Shown: positions 34,326 to 42,742 of the stretch, in pieces | Layout: every line of letters starts with the position of its first letter | How positions within the stretch are numbered: position 1 is the first letter of the stretch | Assembly: GCA_035999765.1 (NCBI GenBank) | Contig: CP108521.1 | Coordinates: 2,976,001 to 3,040,000 of the forward strand | Direction: 5' to 3' | DNA from: Streptomyces sp. NBC_01231 | Lineage (GTDB): Bacteria > Actinomycetota > Actinomycetes > Streptomycetales > Streptomycetaceae | DNA length: 64,000 bases | Program-made: the position numbers and the translations under genes | Notes under the pieces: generated by a model | The model's input: the letters and a program-made list of their open reading frames with translations, nothing else | Told to the model about the DNA's origin: nothing | The model's database searches: none

Positions 34326-35783
34326 TCAGCCCTCCCAGCCTGACGGGAGGTGGATCATCTTGTGCTCCAGGTACTCCCCGTAGCCCTCCGGCCCGAACTC
34401 CCGTCCCAGTCCGGAGTTCTTGTAGCCGCCGAACGGGCCGAGCATGTCGAGGCTGAAGGTGTTCACCGAGTACGTTCCGGTACGGACCTGCCGGGCGATC
34501 TCGATGCCGTGCTCGACGTCCGCCGTCCACACGCTGCCGCTGAGGCCGTAGTCCGAGTCGTTCGCGATCTTCACCGCCTCGGACTCGTCGCCGTAGGGCA
34601 GCAGACAGATCACCGGGCCGAAGATCTCCTCGCGGGCGATCCGCATCGAGTTGTCGACATCGCCGAAGAGGGTCGGTTCGACGTACCAGCCGCGGTCCTG
34701 GCCCGGCGGGCGCCCGCCGCCGGTGAGGATCTTCGCGCCCTCCTCCTGGCCGATGCGGATGTAGTCGAGGTTGCGTCGCTGCTGGCGCTCGGCCACCAGC
34801 GGGCCCACCTGCGTCGTCGGGTCCAGCGGGTCGCCGACCACCAGCGCACCGGCCGCCGCCGCGAAGGCCTCGGCGAACTCGTCGTAACGCGACCGGGGCA
34901 GCAGGATGCGGCTCTGCGCCACGCACGCCTGTCCGTTGTTCATCCAGGCCGCCGGGACGATCCCCGCCACCGCCGTCTCCACGTCCGCGTCCGGCAGTAC
35001 CACCGCCGCCGACTTGCCGCCCAACTCCAGTGTCACGCGGGTGAGATGGCGGGAGGCGACCTCCATGACCCGCCGGCCGGCCGCCACCGAGCCGGTGAAG
35101 GAGACCTTGTCCACGCCGGGATGCCCGACCAGGTACTCGCTGACCTCGCGATCCGCCGGGAGGATGGAGAGCACGCCCTCGGGCAGGCCCGCCTCGCGGG
35201 TGATCTCGGCCAGCAGGTATGCGTCCAGCGGCGACTCGGGCGACGGCTTGAGTATGACCGTGCAGCCGGTGAGCAGCGCGGGCGCGAGCTTGGCGGCGGC
35301 CACGAACTGCGGGACGTTCCACGGGACCACGGCGGCCACCACCCCCACCGGCTCGCGCCGCACGAGGATGCGGCCGAGCACGCCGGCGCGCGTCTCCTCG
35401 TACGTGAAGTCGCGCGCGACCGTGATCGCCGAGTCCCACACCATCATCGCGCCGAGCGCCTGGGCGAGGACGCTCCAGGAGTACGGCGACCCGTTCTCGG
35501 AGGAGATCACCCGGGCGATCTCCTCGTGCCGCACGGCGATGGCGTCCTTGATCCGGGTGACCACCTCGATCCGCTCGTCCAGCGACATCCGCGGCCAGGG
35601 CCCCTCGTCGAAGGCCGCGCGCGCGACGGCCACCGCCCGGTCCACGTCCGCCGTCGAGGCGTGCGGCACGCGGCCGATGACCTCTTCCGTGTGCGGGGAG
35701 ACCACCTCGATGACGTCCGTGCCCAGGGGGTCGGTCAACTCCCCGCCGATGAACAGCTGTCCGTGTTCCACGAGCTCGGTCAT
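34326..35783 (-). CDS. NAD-dependent aldehyde dehydrogenase
   Basis: A protein of 485 residues, full length for the family. The oxyanion Asn is in PWNVP (154-158), the nucleotide loop is FTGSVAAGR, the general base is Glu253 in LELGGKSA and the nucleophile is Cys287 in NNGQACVAQ. EEIFGPV and the end GGYKNSGLGREFG are also standard. It resembles the actinobacterial steroid/terpenoid aldehyde dehydrogenases. With the alcohol dehydrogenase and the P450 it could turn a side-chain alcohol into an acid ready for CoA activation. The promoter region has a CTGACGG palindrome 28 bases before the start and a KstR-like box further up. Confidence 0.92.
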   Translation of the reverse strand: MTELVEHGQLFIGGELTDPLGTDVIEVVSPHTEEVIGRVPHASTADVDRAVAVARAAFDEGPWPRMSLDERIEVVTRIKDAIAVRHEEIARVISSENGSPYSWSVLAQALGAMMVWDSAITVARDFTYEETRAGVLGRILVRREPVGVVAAVVPWNVPQFVAAAKLAPALLTGCTVILKPSPESPLDAYLLAEITREAGLPEGVLSILPADREVSEYLVGHPGVDKVSFTGSVAAGRRVMEVASRHLTRVTLELGGKSAAVVLPDADVETAVAGIVPAAWMNNGQACVAQSRILLPRSRYDEFAEAFAAAAGALVVGDPLDPTTQVGPLVAERQQRRNLDYIRIGQEEGAKILTGGGRPPGQDRGWYVEPTLFGDVDNSMRIAREEIFGPVICLLPYGDESEAVKIANDSDYGLSGSVWTADVEHGIEIARQVRTGTYSVNTFSLDMLGPFGGYKNSGLGREFGPEGYGEYLEHKMIHLPSGWEG

Positions 35784-35811
35784 GGCGACTGCCTCCCGGG
35801 AGCGACTGTCT

Positions 35812-35826
35812 CTGACGGTTCATCAG
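35812..35826. promoter_or_regulatory. Palindrome CTGACGG-T-TCATCAG at the aldehyde dehydrogenase promoter
   Basis: An imperfect 15-base dyad, extended by one more T/A pair on each side, 28 bases upstream of the aldehyde dehydrogenase start. It is a close relative of the sites at 17026 and 45024. A second dyad, GAACTG-N4-CAGTTC, follows at 35832-35847. Confidence 0.6.
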
Positions 35827-35926
35827 ATAGGGAACTGATACCAGTTCTCCTCGGAGGAGTCCACGGGCGGGACGGGGACGAGACGGTCGCCCCGAGCCGG
35901 AGGAGAAGGTCGTCCCGGGCTCCCAT

Positions 35927-35940
35927 CGAAACGCGTTCTA
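35927..35940. promoter_or_regulatory. KstR-like operator between ALDH operon and MBL gene
   Basis: CGAAACGCGTTCTA matches the KstR consensus except for the first base. It is followed two bases later by TATACT (35943-35948), a good -10 for the MBL gene, so a repressor here would sit in the -35/-10 region. Confidence 0.6.
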
Positions 35941-36008
35941 GTTATACTCGGGCTCGCGTGGCCGGAACGCGGCGACAACGCGGCGATGGCGCGGCGATTG
36001 GGGAGCCC

Positions 36009-37037
36009 ATGGCGCAGGTGTACGACCACGGCGGCGGCGTCCGGTCCCTCAGGGTCCCCATCCCGGACAACCCCCTCGGCCACACCCTGGTCCACGTCGT
36101 CGACACCGACCGCGGACCGGTACTGATCGACACCGGCTGGGACGACCCGGCCTCCTGGGACGCCCTCGCGGACGGACTGGCCGCCTGCGGCACCTCACCG
36201 GGCGAGATCCACGGCGTGGTGATCACCCACCACCACCCCGACCACCACGGTCTGTCCGGCCGGGTGCGCGAGGCGTCCGGCGCGTGGATCGCGATGCACG
36301 CGGCGGACGGCGCGATCGTACGGCGGACCCGCTCGACCCGCCCCGAACGCTGGTTCACCTACATGACGGCGAAGCTCGAAGCCGCCGGCGCCCCCGAGGA
36401 CCACGTGGCGCCCCTGCGCACCGCCCGCCACCCTTCCTCCGTACCCGGGCTGACCCCCACGCTGCCCGACCGGGAGATCGTCCCCGGCGAACTCCTCGAC
36501 CTCGCGGGCCGCCGGCTGCGCGCGATCTGGACCCCCGGCCACACTCCGGGCCATGTCTGTCTGCACCTGGAGGAGGAGCACCCGGCCGGGCTCCCGGGCC
36601 ACGGCCGCCTGTTCTCCGGCGACCACCTGCTCCCCGAGATCACCCCGCACATCGGCCTGTACGAGGATCCCGACGACGCCACCGTGACCGACCCCCTCGG
36701 CGACTACCTCGACTCCCTGGAACGCGTCGGCCGCCTCGCCCCCGCCGAGGTGCTCCCGGCCCACCAGCACGCCTTCACCGACGCGGCGTCCCGCGTACGG
36801 GAGTTGCTCGCCCACCACGAGGACCGCCTCACCGGCCTGCTCACCCTCCTGGCCGAACCCCTCACCCCCTGGCAGCTGGCCGAGCACATGGAGTGGAACC
36901 GCCCCTGGGAGCAGATCCCCTACGGCTCCAGGAACATCGCCGTCTCGGAGGCCGAGGCACATCTGCGACGCCTGGTGAAGCTGGGACGGGCGGAGGCGGT
37001 GCCGGGGAGCGAGCCGGTGACGTACGTGGCCGTGTAA
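36009..37037 (+). CDS. Metallo-beta-lactamase-fold hydrolase
   Basis: A protein of 342 residues. Metal ligands are THHHPDHHG (HxHxDH, about residues 76-84), a later His in GHTPGHVCLHL and Asp in LFSGDHLLPEI, and a final His in LPAHQHAF. The C-terminal 90 residues form a small helical winged-helix-like domain (LAEHMEWNRPWEQIP), as in human LACTB2-type proteins. It is probably a thioesterase- or lactonase-like hydrolase; a link to acyl-CoA metabolism fits the KstR-like box in its promoter. ATG 36009 has GGGGAG only three bases before it, so a slightly later start is possible. Confidence 0.9.
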   Translation: MAQVYDHGGGVRSLRVPIPDNPLGHTLVHVVDTDRGPVLIDTGWDDPASWDALADGLAACGTSPGEIHGVVITHHHPDHHGLSGRVREASGAWIAMHAADGAIVRRTRSTRPERWFTYMTAKLEAAGAPEDHVAPLRTARHPSSVPGLTPTLPDREIVPGELLDLAGRRLRAIWTPGHTPGHVCLHLEEEHPAGLPGHGRLFSGDHLLPEITPHIGLYEDPDDATVTDPLGDYLDSLERVGRLAPAEVLPAHQHAFTDAASRVRELLAHHEDRLTGLLTLLAEPLTPWQLAEHMEWNRPWEQIPYGSRNIAVSEAEAHLRRLVKLGRAEAVPGSEPVTYVAV

Positions 37038-37078
37038 AACGGTGGCCGGGCCGTGCCGGGACCGCGTATCACTTGACC

Positions 37079-37513
37079 ATGGAACGCCTTCTGGCCGAAC
37101 GCGCCTGCGAACGCCTGATCATCGACTTCGTCCACCGCCTCGACCTCGGCGAACCGGGCTCGGTGGCTGAGCTGTTCACGGAGGACGGCAGCTGGGCGTG
37201 GCCCGCCGGCAACCGCCTGATCGAGGGACGGGAAGCACTGCGGGCGTACTTCGCCTCCCGTCCCGCCACCCGCCTCTCCCGCCGCCTGATGTCCAACATC
37301 CTCGTCACGGTGACCTCCCCGGATACGGCGACGGCCATCGCGTACTTCACGACCTACCGCGTCGACGGTCACCAGGGCGGCATGGTCCCGGCTGGTCCTC
37401 CGGTCCAGATCGGCCACTACCAGGACACGTTCCACCGCACCCCTGGCGACACCTGGCTCCTGGCCTCACGCACCCTGTTCCTGCCCTTCGGAGGGGCGAC
37501 GCCCCGCGCCTAG
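37079..37513 (+). CDS. SnoaL-like (NTF2-fold) protein
   Basis: A protein of 144 residues of the NTF2/SnoaL superfamily. An N-terminal helix pair (ACERLIIDFVHRLDLGE) is followed by VAELFTEDGSW, LIEGREALRAYFASRP and VTSPDTATAIAYFTTYRVDG. Relatives include polyketide cyclases, limonene epoxide hydrolase and ketosteroid isomerase. The catalytic aspartates of ketosteroid isomerase cannot be placed with confidence. It follows the MBL gene by 41 bases and may be in its transcript. Confidence 0.85.
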   Translation: MERLLAERACERLIIDFVHRLDLGEPGSVAELFTEDGSWAWPAGNRLIEGREALRAYFASRPATRLSRRLMSNILVTVTSPDTATAIAYFTTYRVDGHQGGMVPAGPPVQIGHYQDTFHRTPGDTWLLASRTLFLPFGGATPRA

Positions 37514-37569
37514 GCCTCGTCACCGGCGGACGGCCCGTGGGCCGTTCCCTACGGGCCAGTAGAGTAGGC

Positions 37570-37700
37570 AGGTCGTCATCATGCTCGTACGGGGGGAAGC
37601 CGGTGGAAATCCGGCGCTGGCCCGCAGCCGTGAGCCGTCCGTCGGGACGGCGAGCCGGATTGCCCCGCACGGACGTGACCGGCTCACGTACACCGGCGAC
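37570..37700 (+). promoter_or_regulatory. Cobalamin riboswitch
   Basis: The conserved core is present: GGGGAAGCCGGTGGAAATCC, then GGCGCTGGCCCGCAGCCGTGA, and after a GC hairpin AGCCGGATTGCC. This matches the AdoCbl riboswitch pattern (GGGAA, GGTGNAANNCC, CTGNCCCGCANC, AGCCNGGAT). It lies about 95 bases before the start of the toroid-protein gene and should shut down the five-gene operon when cobalamin is plentiful. Confidence 0.92.
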
Positions 37701-37793
37701 CGGCCGGTGTGCGGCACCGTCGAGGTATACGGAGCCGAGCCGCCGGGGTGTCCCGTGCTGTTTGGCTCCCCCAGGGAGAGGCACCCGCCGATC

Positions 37794-39032
37794 ATGAACG
37801 TCCGCCGCAGCGCCCTGGTTCTGGCCGCCGCCACCGCCGTGATCGGTGCCGCCACCGCGCCCGCCGTCGCCGCCGGCCCGTCCGCGTCACCCGCGCCTCC
37901 GTCCGGGCTCTACGGCAGCACCGACCCGACGTACGACGGCGTCTGGCGTCAGTCCCTCGCGCTGCTCGCCCAGCACACCGTGGGCGTACGGCCCGCCGCC
38001 GCGGCCGTGGACTGGCTGACCGGGCAGCAGTGCGCGAACGGTGCCTTCGCTCCCTTCCGCGCCGACGTCTCCAAGGCGTGCGACGCCAAGCTCATGGTCG
38101 ACACCAACAACACGGCCGCCGCCGTCCAGGCCCTCACCGCGCTCGGCGGCCACCGGGACGCCACCGGCAAGGCCGTCGCCTGGCTGAAGTCCGTGCAGAA
38201 CCCGGACGGCGGCTGGGGATACGCACCCGGCGGCGCCAGCGACACGAACTCGACGTCCGTCGTCATCGGCGCGCTGGCCGCCGTGGGGGACAAGCCCGCG
38301 CAGGTCGAGAAGGGCGGCCGGTCGCCGTACGACGCCCTGGTCAAGCTCGCCCTGCCGTGCGAGGGCGAGGGGGCCGGTGCCTTCGCCTTCCAGCCGGACA
38401 AGAAGCGCAAGTTGGCGGCCAACGCGGACGCCACCGCGGCAGGTGTGGTGGGCGCGCTCGGCAACGGGCTGATGGTGGAGCCCGCCAAGACGGACGAGGC
38501 CGCCGCCTGCTCGAACTCCGGCGCTCCTTCCCCGCGGCAGGCCGCCGCCAACGGTGCCGCCTACCTCACCAAGGCGCTCCGGAAGGACGGCCACCTCAAG
38601 TCCGCCCTCCCCGGCGCCACCGACCAGCCCGACTTCGGCAACACCGCCGACGCCGTCGTCGCCCTCGCCGCGCAGGGCGGGGCCGAGCAGGCCGCAAGGC
38701 CCCTGAAGTGGCTGGAGCGGAACTCGTCCGCGTGGGCGAAGCAGAGCGGGCCCGCCGCCTACGCCCAGCTGGTGTTCGCCGCGCACGCGACCGGCACGGA
38801 TCCGCGCGACTTCGGCGGCGCGGACCTGGTGAAGCAGCTCAACGCGACGGGGCCCACCCCGCAGACGACGACCGAACCGTCCGGCGCGACCGGCGAGTCG
38901 GGCAAGGCCGAGTCCGCCACGGACGACGACTCGGGCAGCGGGAACATCTGGTGGATGGTCGGCGCGGGTCTCGCCGCCGGGGCCGGCATCGGCTTCCTGC
39001 TCAGCGGCCGCAACAAGAGGAAGCGGCCGTGA
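37794..39032 (+). CDS. Surface-anchored alpha/alpha-toroid protein of the B12 operon
   Basis: A protein of 412 residues. A signal peptide (RRSALVLAAATAVIGAATA, cut near AVAA) is followed by prenyltransferase/squalene-oxidase repeats: WLTGQQCANGAFAPF, WLKSVQNPDGGWGYAPGG, YLTKALRKDGHLKSAL and PLKWLERNSSAWA. The end has a Thr/Ser-rich stalk, a membrane helix (IWWMVGAGLAAGAGIGFLL) and a basic tail, so it stays on the outer face of the membrane. Mammalian intrinsic factor and transcobalamin bind B12 with such an alpha6/alpha6 toroid. Its place under a B12 riboswitch, before an ECF transporter, makes a cobalamin-capture role likely but unproven. Confidence 0.85.
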   Translation: MNVRRSALVLAAATAVIGAATAPAVAAGPSASPAPPSGLYGSTDPTYDGVWRQSLALLAQHTVGVRPAAAAVDWLTGQQCANGAFAPFRADVSKACDAKLMVDTNNTAAAVQALTALGGHRDATGKAVAWLKSVQNPDGGWGYAPGGASDTNSTSVVIGALAAVGDKPAQVEKGGRSPYDALVKLALPCEGEGAGAFAFQPDKKRKLAANADATAAGVVGALGNGLMVEPAKTDEAAACSNSGAPSPRQAAANGAAYLTKALRKDGHLKSALPGATDQPDFGNTADAVVALAAQGGAEQAARPLKWLERNSSAWAKQSGPAAYAQLVFAAHATGTDPRDFGGADLVKQLNATGPTPQTTTEPSGATGESGKAESATDDDSGSGNIWWMVGAGLAAGAGIGFLLSGRNKRKRP

Positions 39033-39697
39033 CCCGCCGCCGTGCCGTCACGCTGTTCGTGACCGTCCTGCTGCTGGTGGGGGCCATGGGCCAGGCGCAG
39101 GCCGCCGGTTACCGCTACTGGTCCTTCTGGGACCGCGACGGCGACCGGTGGACGTACGCCACCCAGGGCCCCTCCACCGCCCGCCCCTCAGACGGCGACG
39201 TCCAGGGCTTCCGTTTCGCGGTGAGTGAGGACTCCGGCGACGCGACACAGCCGCGCGGCACGGCGGACTTCGGCACGGTCTGCGCGGACTCGCCCGCGCG
39301 GGACGGCAGGAAGAGGGTGGCCCTGGTCATCGACTTCGGCACGAGGACGGACGCCCCGTCCGGCGAGAGCCCGCCGACGCGACGAACGGCATGCGCTGTC
39401 GTCTCCCCCGACGCCACGACGGCGGAGGCCCTCGCCTCGGTCGCCAAACCCCTGCGCTACGACACCGACGCCCTGCTGTGCGCGATCGCGGGCTACCCGA
39501 GGACCGGGTGCGGGGAGCAGGTGACGACGGGAAAGACGCCGGGGACCACACCCAAGGAGCAGAACCCGAAGGAGAAGAAGGCCGCGGACCCGTCGGGCGG
39601 GGGGCCTTCCGTGGGCCTGTTCGCGGGGGTCGCCGCCGTCGCCGTACTGGGCGCGGCGGCCGTGTGGCAGGCGAGGCGGCGCAGGGATGGGTCGTAG
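39029..39697 (+). CDS. Anchored beta-rich protein of the B12 operon (SCO2322-like)
   Basis: A protein of 222 residues: signal peptide (AVTLFVTVLLLVGAMGQAQA), a domain of about 130 residues, a Lys/Pro linker, then a C-terminal membrane helix and an Arg-rich tail. The domain has YRYWSFWDRDGDRWTYATQG and DGDVQGFRF, plus two cysteine-bearing stretches. YWxxW...GDxxGF recalls the small beta domain (DUF4430-like) that closes over B12 in transcobalamin; that comparison is by eye. The GTG start overlaps the preceding stop by four bases. It would work with the toroid protein. Confidence 0.78.
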   Translation: MTRRRAVTLFVTVLLLVGAMGQAQAAGYRYWSFWDRDGDRWTYATQGPSTARPSDGDVQGFRFAVSEDSGDATQPRGTADFGTVCADSPARDGRKRVALVIDFGTRTDAPSGESPPTRRTACAVVSPDATTAEALASVAKPLRYDTDALLCAIAGYPRTGCGEQVTTGKTPGTTPKEQNPKEKKAADPSGGGPSVGLFAGVAAVAVLGAAAVWQARRRRDGS

Positions 39698-40922
39698 CCG
39701 CGCGTGGCGTCCGGGCAGGGTCGGCACCATCAGTGGGAAGCCGGTGTCCGGCCGTCGGCACCAGCGCCGGGCCGCGTTGCACCCCGGTGCCTGGTGGCTG
39801 TGGGCCCTGGGCCTCGGCACCGCCGCCACCCGCACCACCAACCCCCTCCTGCTGGCCCTCCTCATCGCCACCTCCGCCTACGTGGTGGCCGCCCGCCGCC
39901 CCGACACCCCCACCGCGCACTCCTACTCCGCCTTCGTCAAACTCGCCCTGGCCGTCCTGCTCGTCCGCCTCCTCTTCGCCGTGGTCCTCGGCTCCCCCAT
40001 CCCCGGCACGCACGTGCTCGTCACCCTCCCCGAAGTCCCCCTCCCCGACTGGGCGCAGGGCATCCGACTCGGTGGCCGGGTCACCGCCGAGGGGCTCCTC
40101 TTCGCGCTCTACGACGGTCTGAAGCTGGCCGCGCTCCTCATCTGCGTCGGCGCGGCGAACGCGCTGGCGAACCCGGCCCGGCTGCTCAAGTCCCTTCCGG
40201 GCGCCCTGTACGAGATGGGCGTGGCCGTCGTCGTCGCTCTCACCTTCGCCCCGAACCTCATCGCCGACGTCCAGCGACTGCGCGCCGCCCGCCGTCTCCG
40301 CGGCCGCCCGGACAAGGGCGTCCGCGGCCTCCTGCACGTGGGGCTCCCGGTGTTGGAGGGCGCTCTCGAACGGTCCGTCTCCCTCGCCGCCGCGATGGAC
40401 GCCCGCGGCTACGGCCGTACCGCCGACGTCCCCGCCCCCGTCCGCCGTACGACCGCCGCCCTCACCCTCGGCGGCCTGCTCGGCGTCTGCGCGGGAACGT
40501 ACGGCCTGCTGACCGCCGAAGGCGGCACCTACGGTCTCCCCGTCCTGATCGCCGGGCTCGCCGCCGCCCTGGCCGGTCTGCACCTCGGCGGCCGGCGTTC
40601 CCTCCGCACCCGTTACCGCCCCGACCGGTGGGACGTCCGTGCCTGGCTGGTCGCCGGGTCCGGTGCCGCCGTCACCGCCCTGCTGACCCTGGCCGCCTCC
40701 CGCGACCCGGAGGCGCTGCACCCCGGCGTGGTCCCTCTCGTCACCCCCGGCCTCCCCCTGTGGCCCGCGGCGGCCATCCTCCTCGGGCTCCTTCCCGCCC
40801 TGATCGCACCGGCGCCCGTTTCCGCTTCCGCTCCCGCTCCCGCTTCCGCTTCCGGGCCCAGGTCTTCACTCCAGCCCTCGCTCAAGACCTCACCCAAGTC
40901 CTCACTCAAGGAACCGTCGTGA
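39687..40922 (+). CDS. ECF transporter transmembrane T component (CbiQ family)
   Basis: A protein of 411 residues. Several hydrophobic segments and the coupling-helix motif AAAMDARGYGRT (about 230-241) are typical of EcfT/CbiQ proteins, which join the ATPases to the substrate-binding S subunit. ANPARLLKSLP marks the other coupling region. Compared with plain EcfT it has about 130 extra C-terminal residues with two to three more membrane segments and a Ser/Pro/Ala tail (APVSASAPAPASAS). It overlaps the previous gene by 11 bases and the next by four. Confidence 0.88.
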   Translation: MGRSRAWRPGRVGTISGKPVSGRRHQRRAALHPGAWWLWALGLGTAATRTTNPLLLALLIATSAYVVAARRPDTPTAHSYSAFVKLALAVLLVRLLFAVVLGSPIPGTHVLVTLPEVPLPDWAQGIRLGGRVTAEGLLFALYDGLKLAALLICVGAANALANPARLLKSLPGALYEMGVAVVVALTFAPNLIADVQRLRAARRLRGRPDKGVRGLLHVGLPVLEGALERSVSLAAAMDARGYGRTADVPAPVRRTTAALTLGGLLGVCAGTYGLLTAEGGTYGLPVLIAGLAAALAGLHLGGRRSLRTRYRPDRWDVRAWLVAGSGAAVTALLTLAASRDPEALHPGVVPLVTPGLPLWPAAAILLGLLPALIAPAPVSASAPAPASASGPRSSLQPSLKTSPKSSLKEPS

Positions 40923-42742
40923 TCCGCTTCGAGAGGGTCTCCGTGACGTACGACGGGGCCGCCGAACCCACCGTCCGGGACGTCGACTTCGAGGTGCCGG
41001 AAGGCGAACTCGTCCTCCTCGTGGGCCCGTCCGGCGTGGGCAAGTCCACGATCCTGGGCGCGGTCAGCGGTCTCGTCCCGCACTTCACCGGAGGCACCCT
41101 GCGCGGCCGGGTCACCGTCGTCGGCCGGGACACCCGCACGCACAAGCCCCGAGAACTCGCCGACGTGGTCGGGACCGTCGGCCAGGACCCGCTCTCCCAC
41201 TTCGTCACGGACACCGTCGAGGACGAACTCGCCTACGGCATGGAATCGTTGGGGCTCGCCCCGGACGTGATGCGCCGCCGCGTCGAGGAGATCCTCGATC
41301 TCCTGGGCCTTGCCGACCTGCGGGACCGGCCCATCGCCACCCTCTCCGGCGGCCAGCAACAGCGGGTCGCGATCGGCTCGGTCCTCACCCCGCACCCACG
41401 GGTCCTGGTCCTCGACGAGCCGACGTCCGCGCTCGACCCGGCGGCGGCGGAAGAGGTCCTCGCGGTGCTCCAGCGGCTCGTGCACGACCTCGGTACGACG
41501 GTCCTCATGGCCGAGCACCGCCTGGAACGCGTCATCCAGTACGCCGACCAGGTCGCCCTCCTCCCGACGCCCTCAGCCGCGCCGGTTCTCGGCACCCCGG
41601 CCGAGATCATGGCCGTATCACCGGTGTACCCGCCGGTGGTGGGCCTCGGCCGCCTCGCGGACTGGTCCCCCCTGCCCCTGACGGTCCGGGACGCCCGACG
41701 CCGAGCCGGTGGCCTTCGGGAACGACTGACCGCACGGGAGGAAACGCACGACGAACCGGCCACCGGCCCCGTCACCGAACCCGACCCAGGCCCCGGCCCC
41801 GTCGCCGTCGCCGTCGCCGAACCATTCCGGCCATCCGCTCCCCGCCCCACCACCACCGCCAACACCCCCGCTGCCGACGCCCCCGCCCGAGCCTCCCGCT
41901 GGCGCCTCCGCAAAAAGCCCCCGGCCGCCCCGGCCCGCACGGGCACACCCACAAGCGGCACCCGCACGCCCGGGACACCCACACCCGGCACCCCCACAGC
42001 CGACGTCCGCTCCCTCGCCGTCCGCCGCGACCGCGTCCAGGCTCTCCGCCACATCGACCTCACCGTCTCCCCCGGCGAGACCGTCGCCCTCATGGGCCGC
42101 AACGGCGCCGGGAAGTCCACGCTGCTCGCGGCGCTCGTCGGGCTGGTCGCGCCGGCCGCCGGGTCCGTCCGGGTCGGCGGAGCCGTACCGCACCGCACGG
42201 CCCCGCGTGACCTCGTACGCCTGGTGGGTCTCGTACCGCAGGAACCCCGGGACCTGCTGTACGCCGACACGGTCGCCGCCGAGTGCGCGGCCGCCGACCG
42301 GGACGCGGGCGCCACGGCGGGCACCTGCCGGGCGCTGGTCTCCGAGCTGCTCCCCGGCATCACCGACGACACCCACCCGCGCGACCTCTCCGAGGGGCAG
42401 CGTCTCGCGCTCGCCCTGGCCGTGGTCCTGACGGCCCGCCCTCCTCTGCTGCTCCTCGACGAGCCGACCCGGGGCCTGGACTACGCGGCGAAGGCGCGCC
42501 TGGTCGCCGTCCTGCGGGGGCTGGCGGCCGAAGGGCACGCGATCGTGCTGGCCACGCACGATGTCGAGCTGGCCGCCGAACTGGCCCACCGGGTGGTCCT
42601 GTTGGCCGACGGCGAGGTGATCGCGGACGGGCCGACGGCGGACGTGGTGGTCGGGTCCCCGGCCTTCGCCCCGCAGGTCACCAAGATCCTGGCGCCGCGG
42701 AAGTGGCTCACGGTGGCCCAGGTGCGAAAGGCCCTGTCTTGA
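40919..42742 (+). CDS. ECF transporter fused A1A2 ATPase
   Basis: A protein of 607 residues with two ABC ATPases in one chain. Domain 1 (1-255) has Walker A GPSGVGKST, signature LSGGQQQR, Walker B VLVLDEPTSALD and the switch His in AEHR. Domain 2 (about 345-600) has GRNGAGKST, signature LSEGQRLALA, LLLLDEPTRGLD and ATHD. A 90-residue linker rich in Pro, Ala and Thr with repeated GTPTPGTPT units joins them. It powers vitamin uptake with the T and S components on either side. The GTG start overlaps the upstream stop (GTGA). Confidence 0.92.
   Translation: MIRFERVSVTYDGAAEPTVRDVDFEVPEGELVLLVGPSGVGKSTILGAVSGLVPHFTGGTLRGRVTVVGRDTRTHKPRELADVVGTVGQDPLSHFVTDTVEDELAYGMESLGLAPDVMRRRVEEILDLLGLADLRDRPIATLSGGQQQRVAIGSVLTPHPRVLVLDEPTSALDPAAAEEVLAVLQRLVHDLGTTVLMAEHRLERVIQYADQVALLPTPSAAPVLGTPAEIMAVSPVYPPVVGLGRLADWSPLPLTVRDARRRAGGLRERLTAREETHDEPATGPVTEPDPGPGPVAVAVAEPFRPSAPRPTTTANTPAADAPARASRWRLRKKPPAAPARTGTPTSGTRTPGTPTPGTPTADVRSLAVRRDRVQALRHIDLTVSPGETVALMGRNGAGKSTLLAALVGLVAPAAGSVRVGGAVPHRTAPRDLVRLVGLVPQEPRDLLYADTVAAECAAADRDAGATAGTCRALVSELLPGITDDTHPRDLSEGQRLALALAVVLTARPPLLLLDEPTRGLDYAAKARLVAVLRGLAAEGHAIVLATHDVELAAELAHRVVLLADGEVIADGPTADVVVGSPAFAPQVTKILAPRKWLTVAQVRKALS

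Noticed and set aside
34350..36008. Open frame continuing upstream of the MBL gene for 550 codons
   Set aside because: This part is antisense to the aldehyde dehydrogenase; the MBL domain begins at the ATG at 36009.
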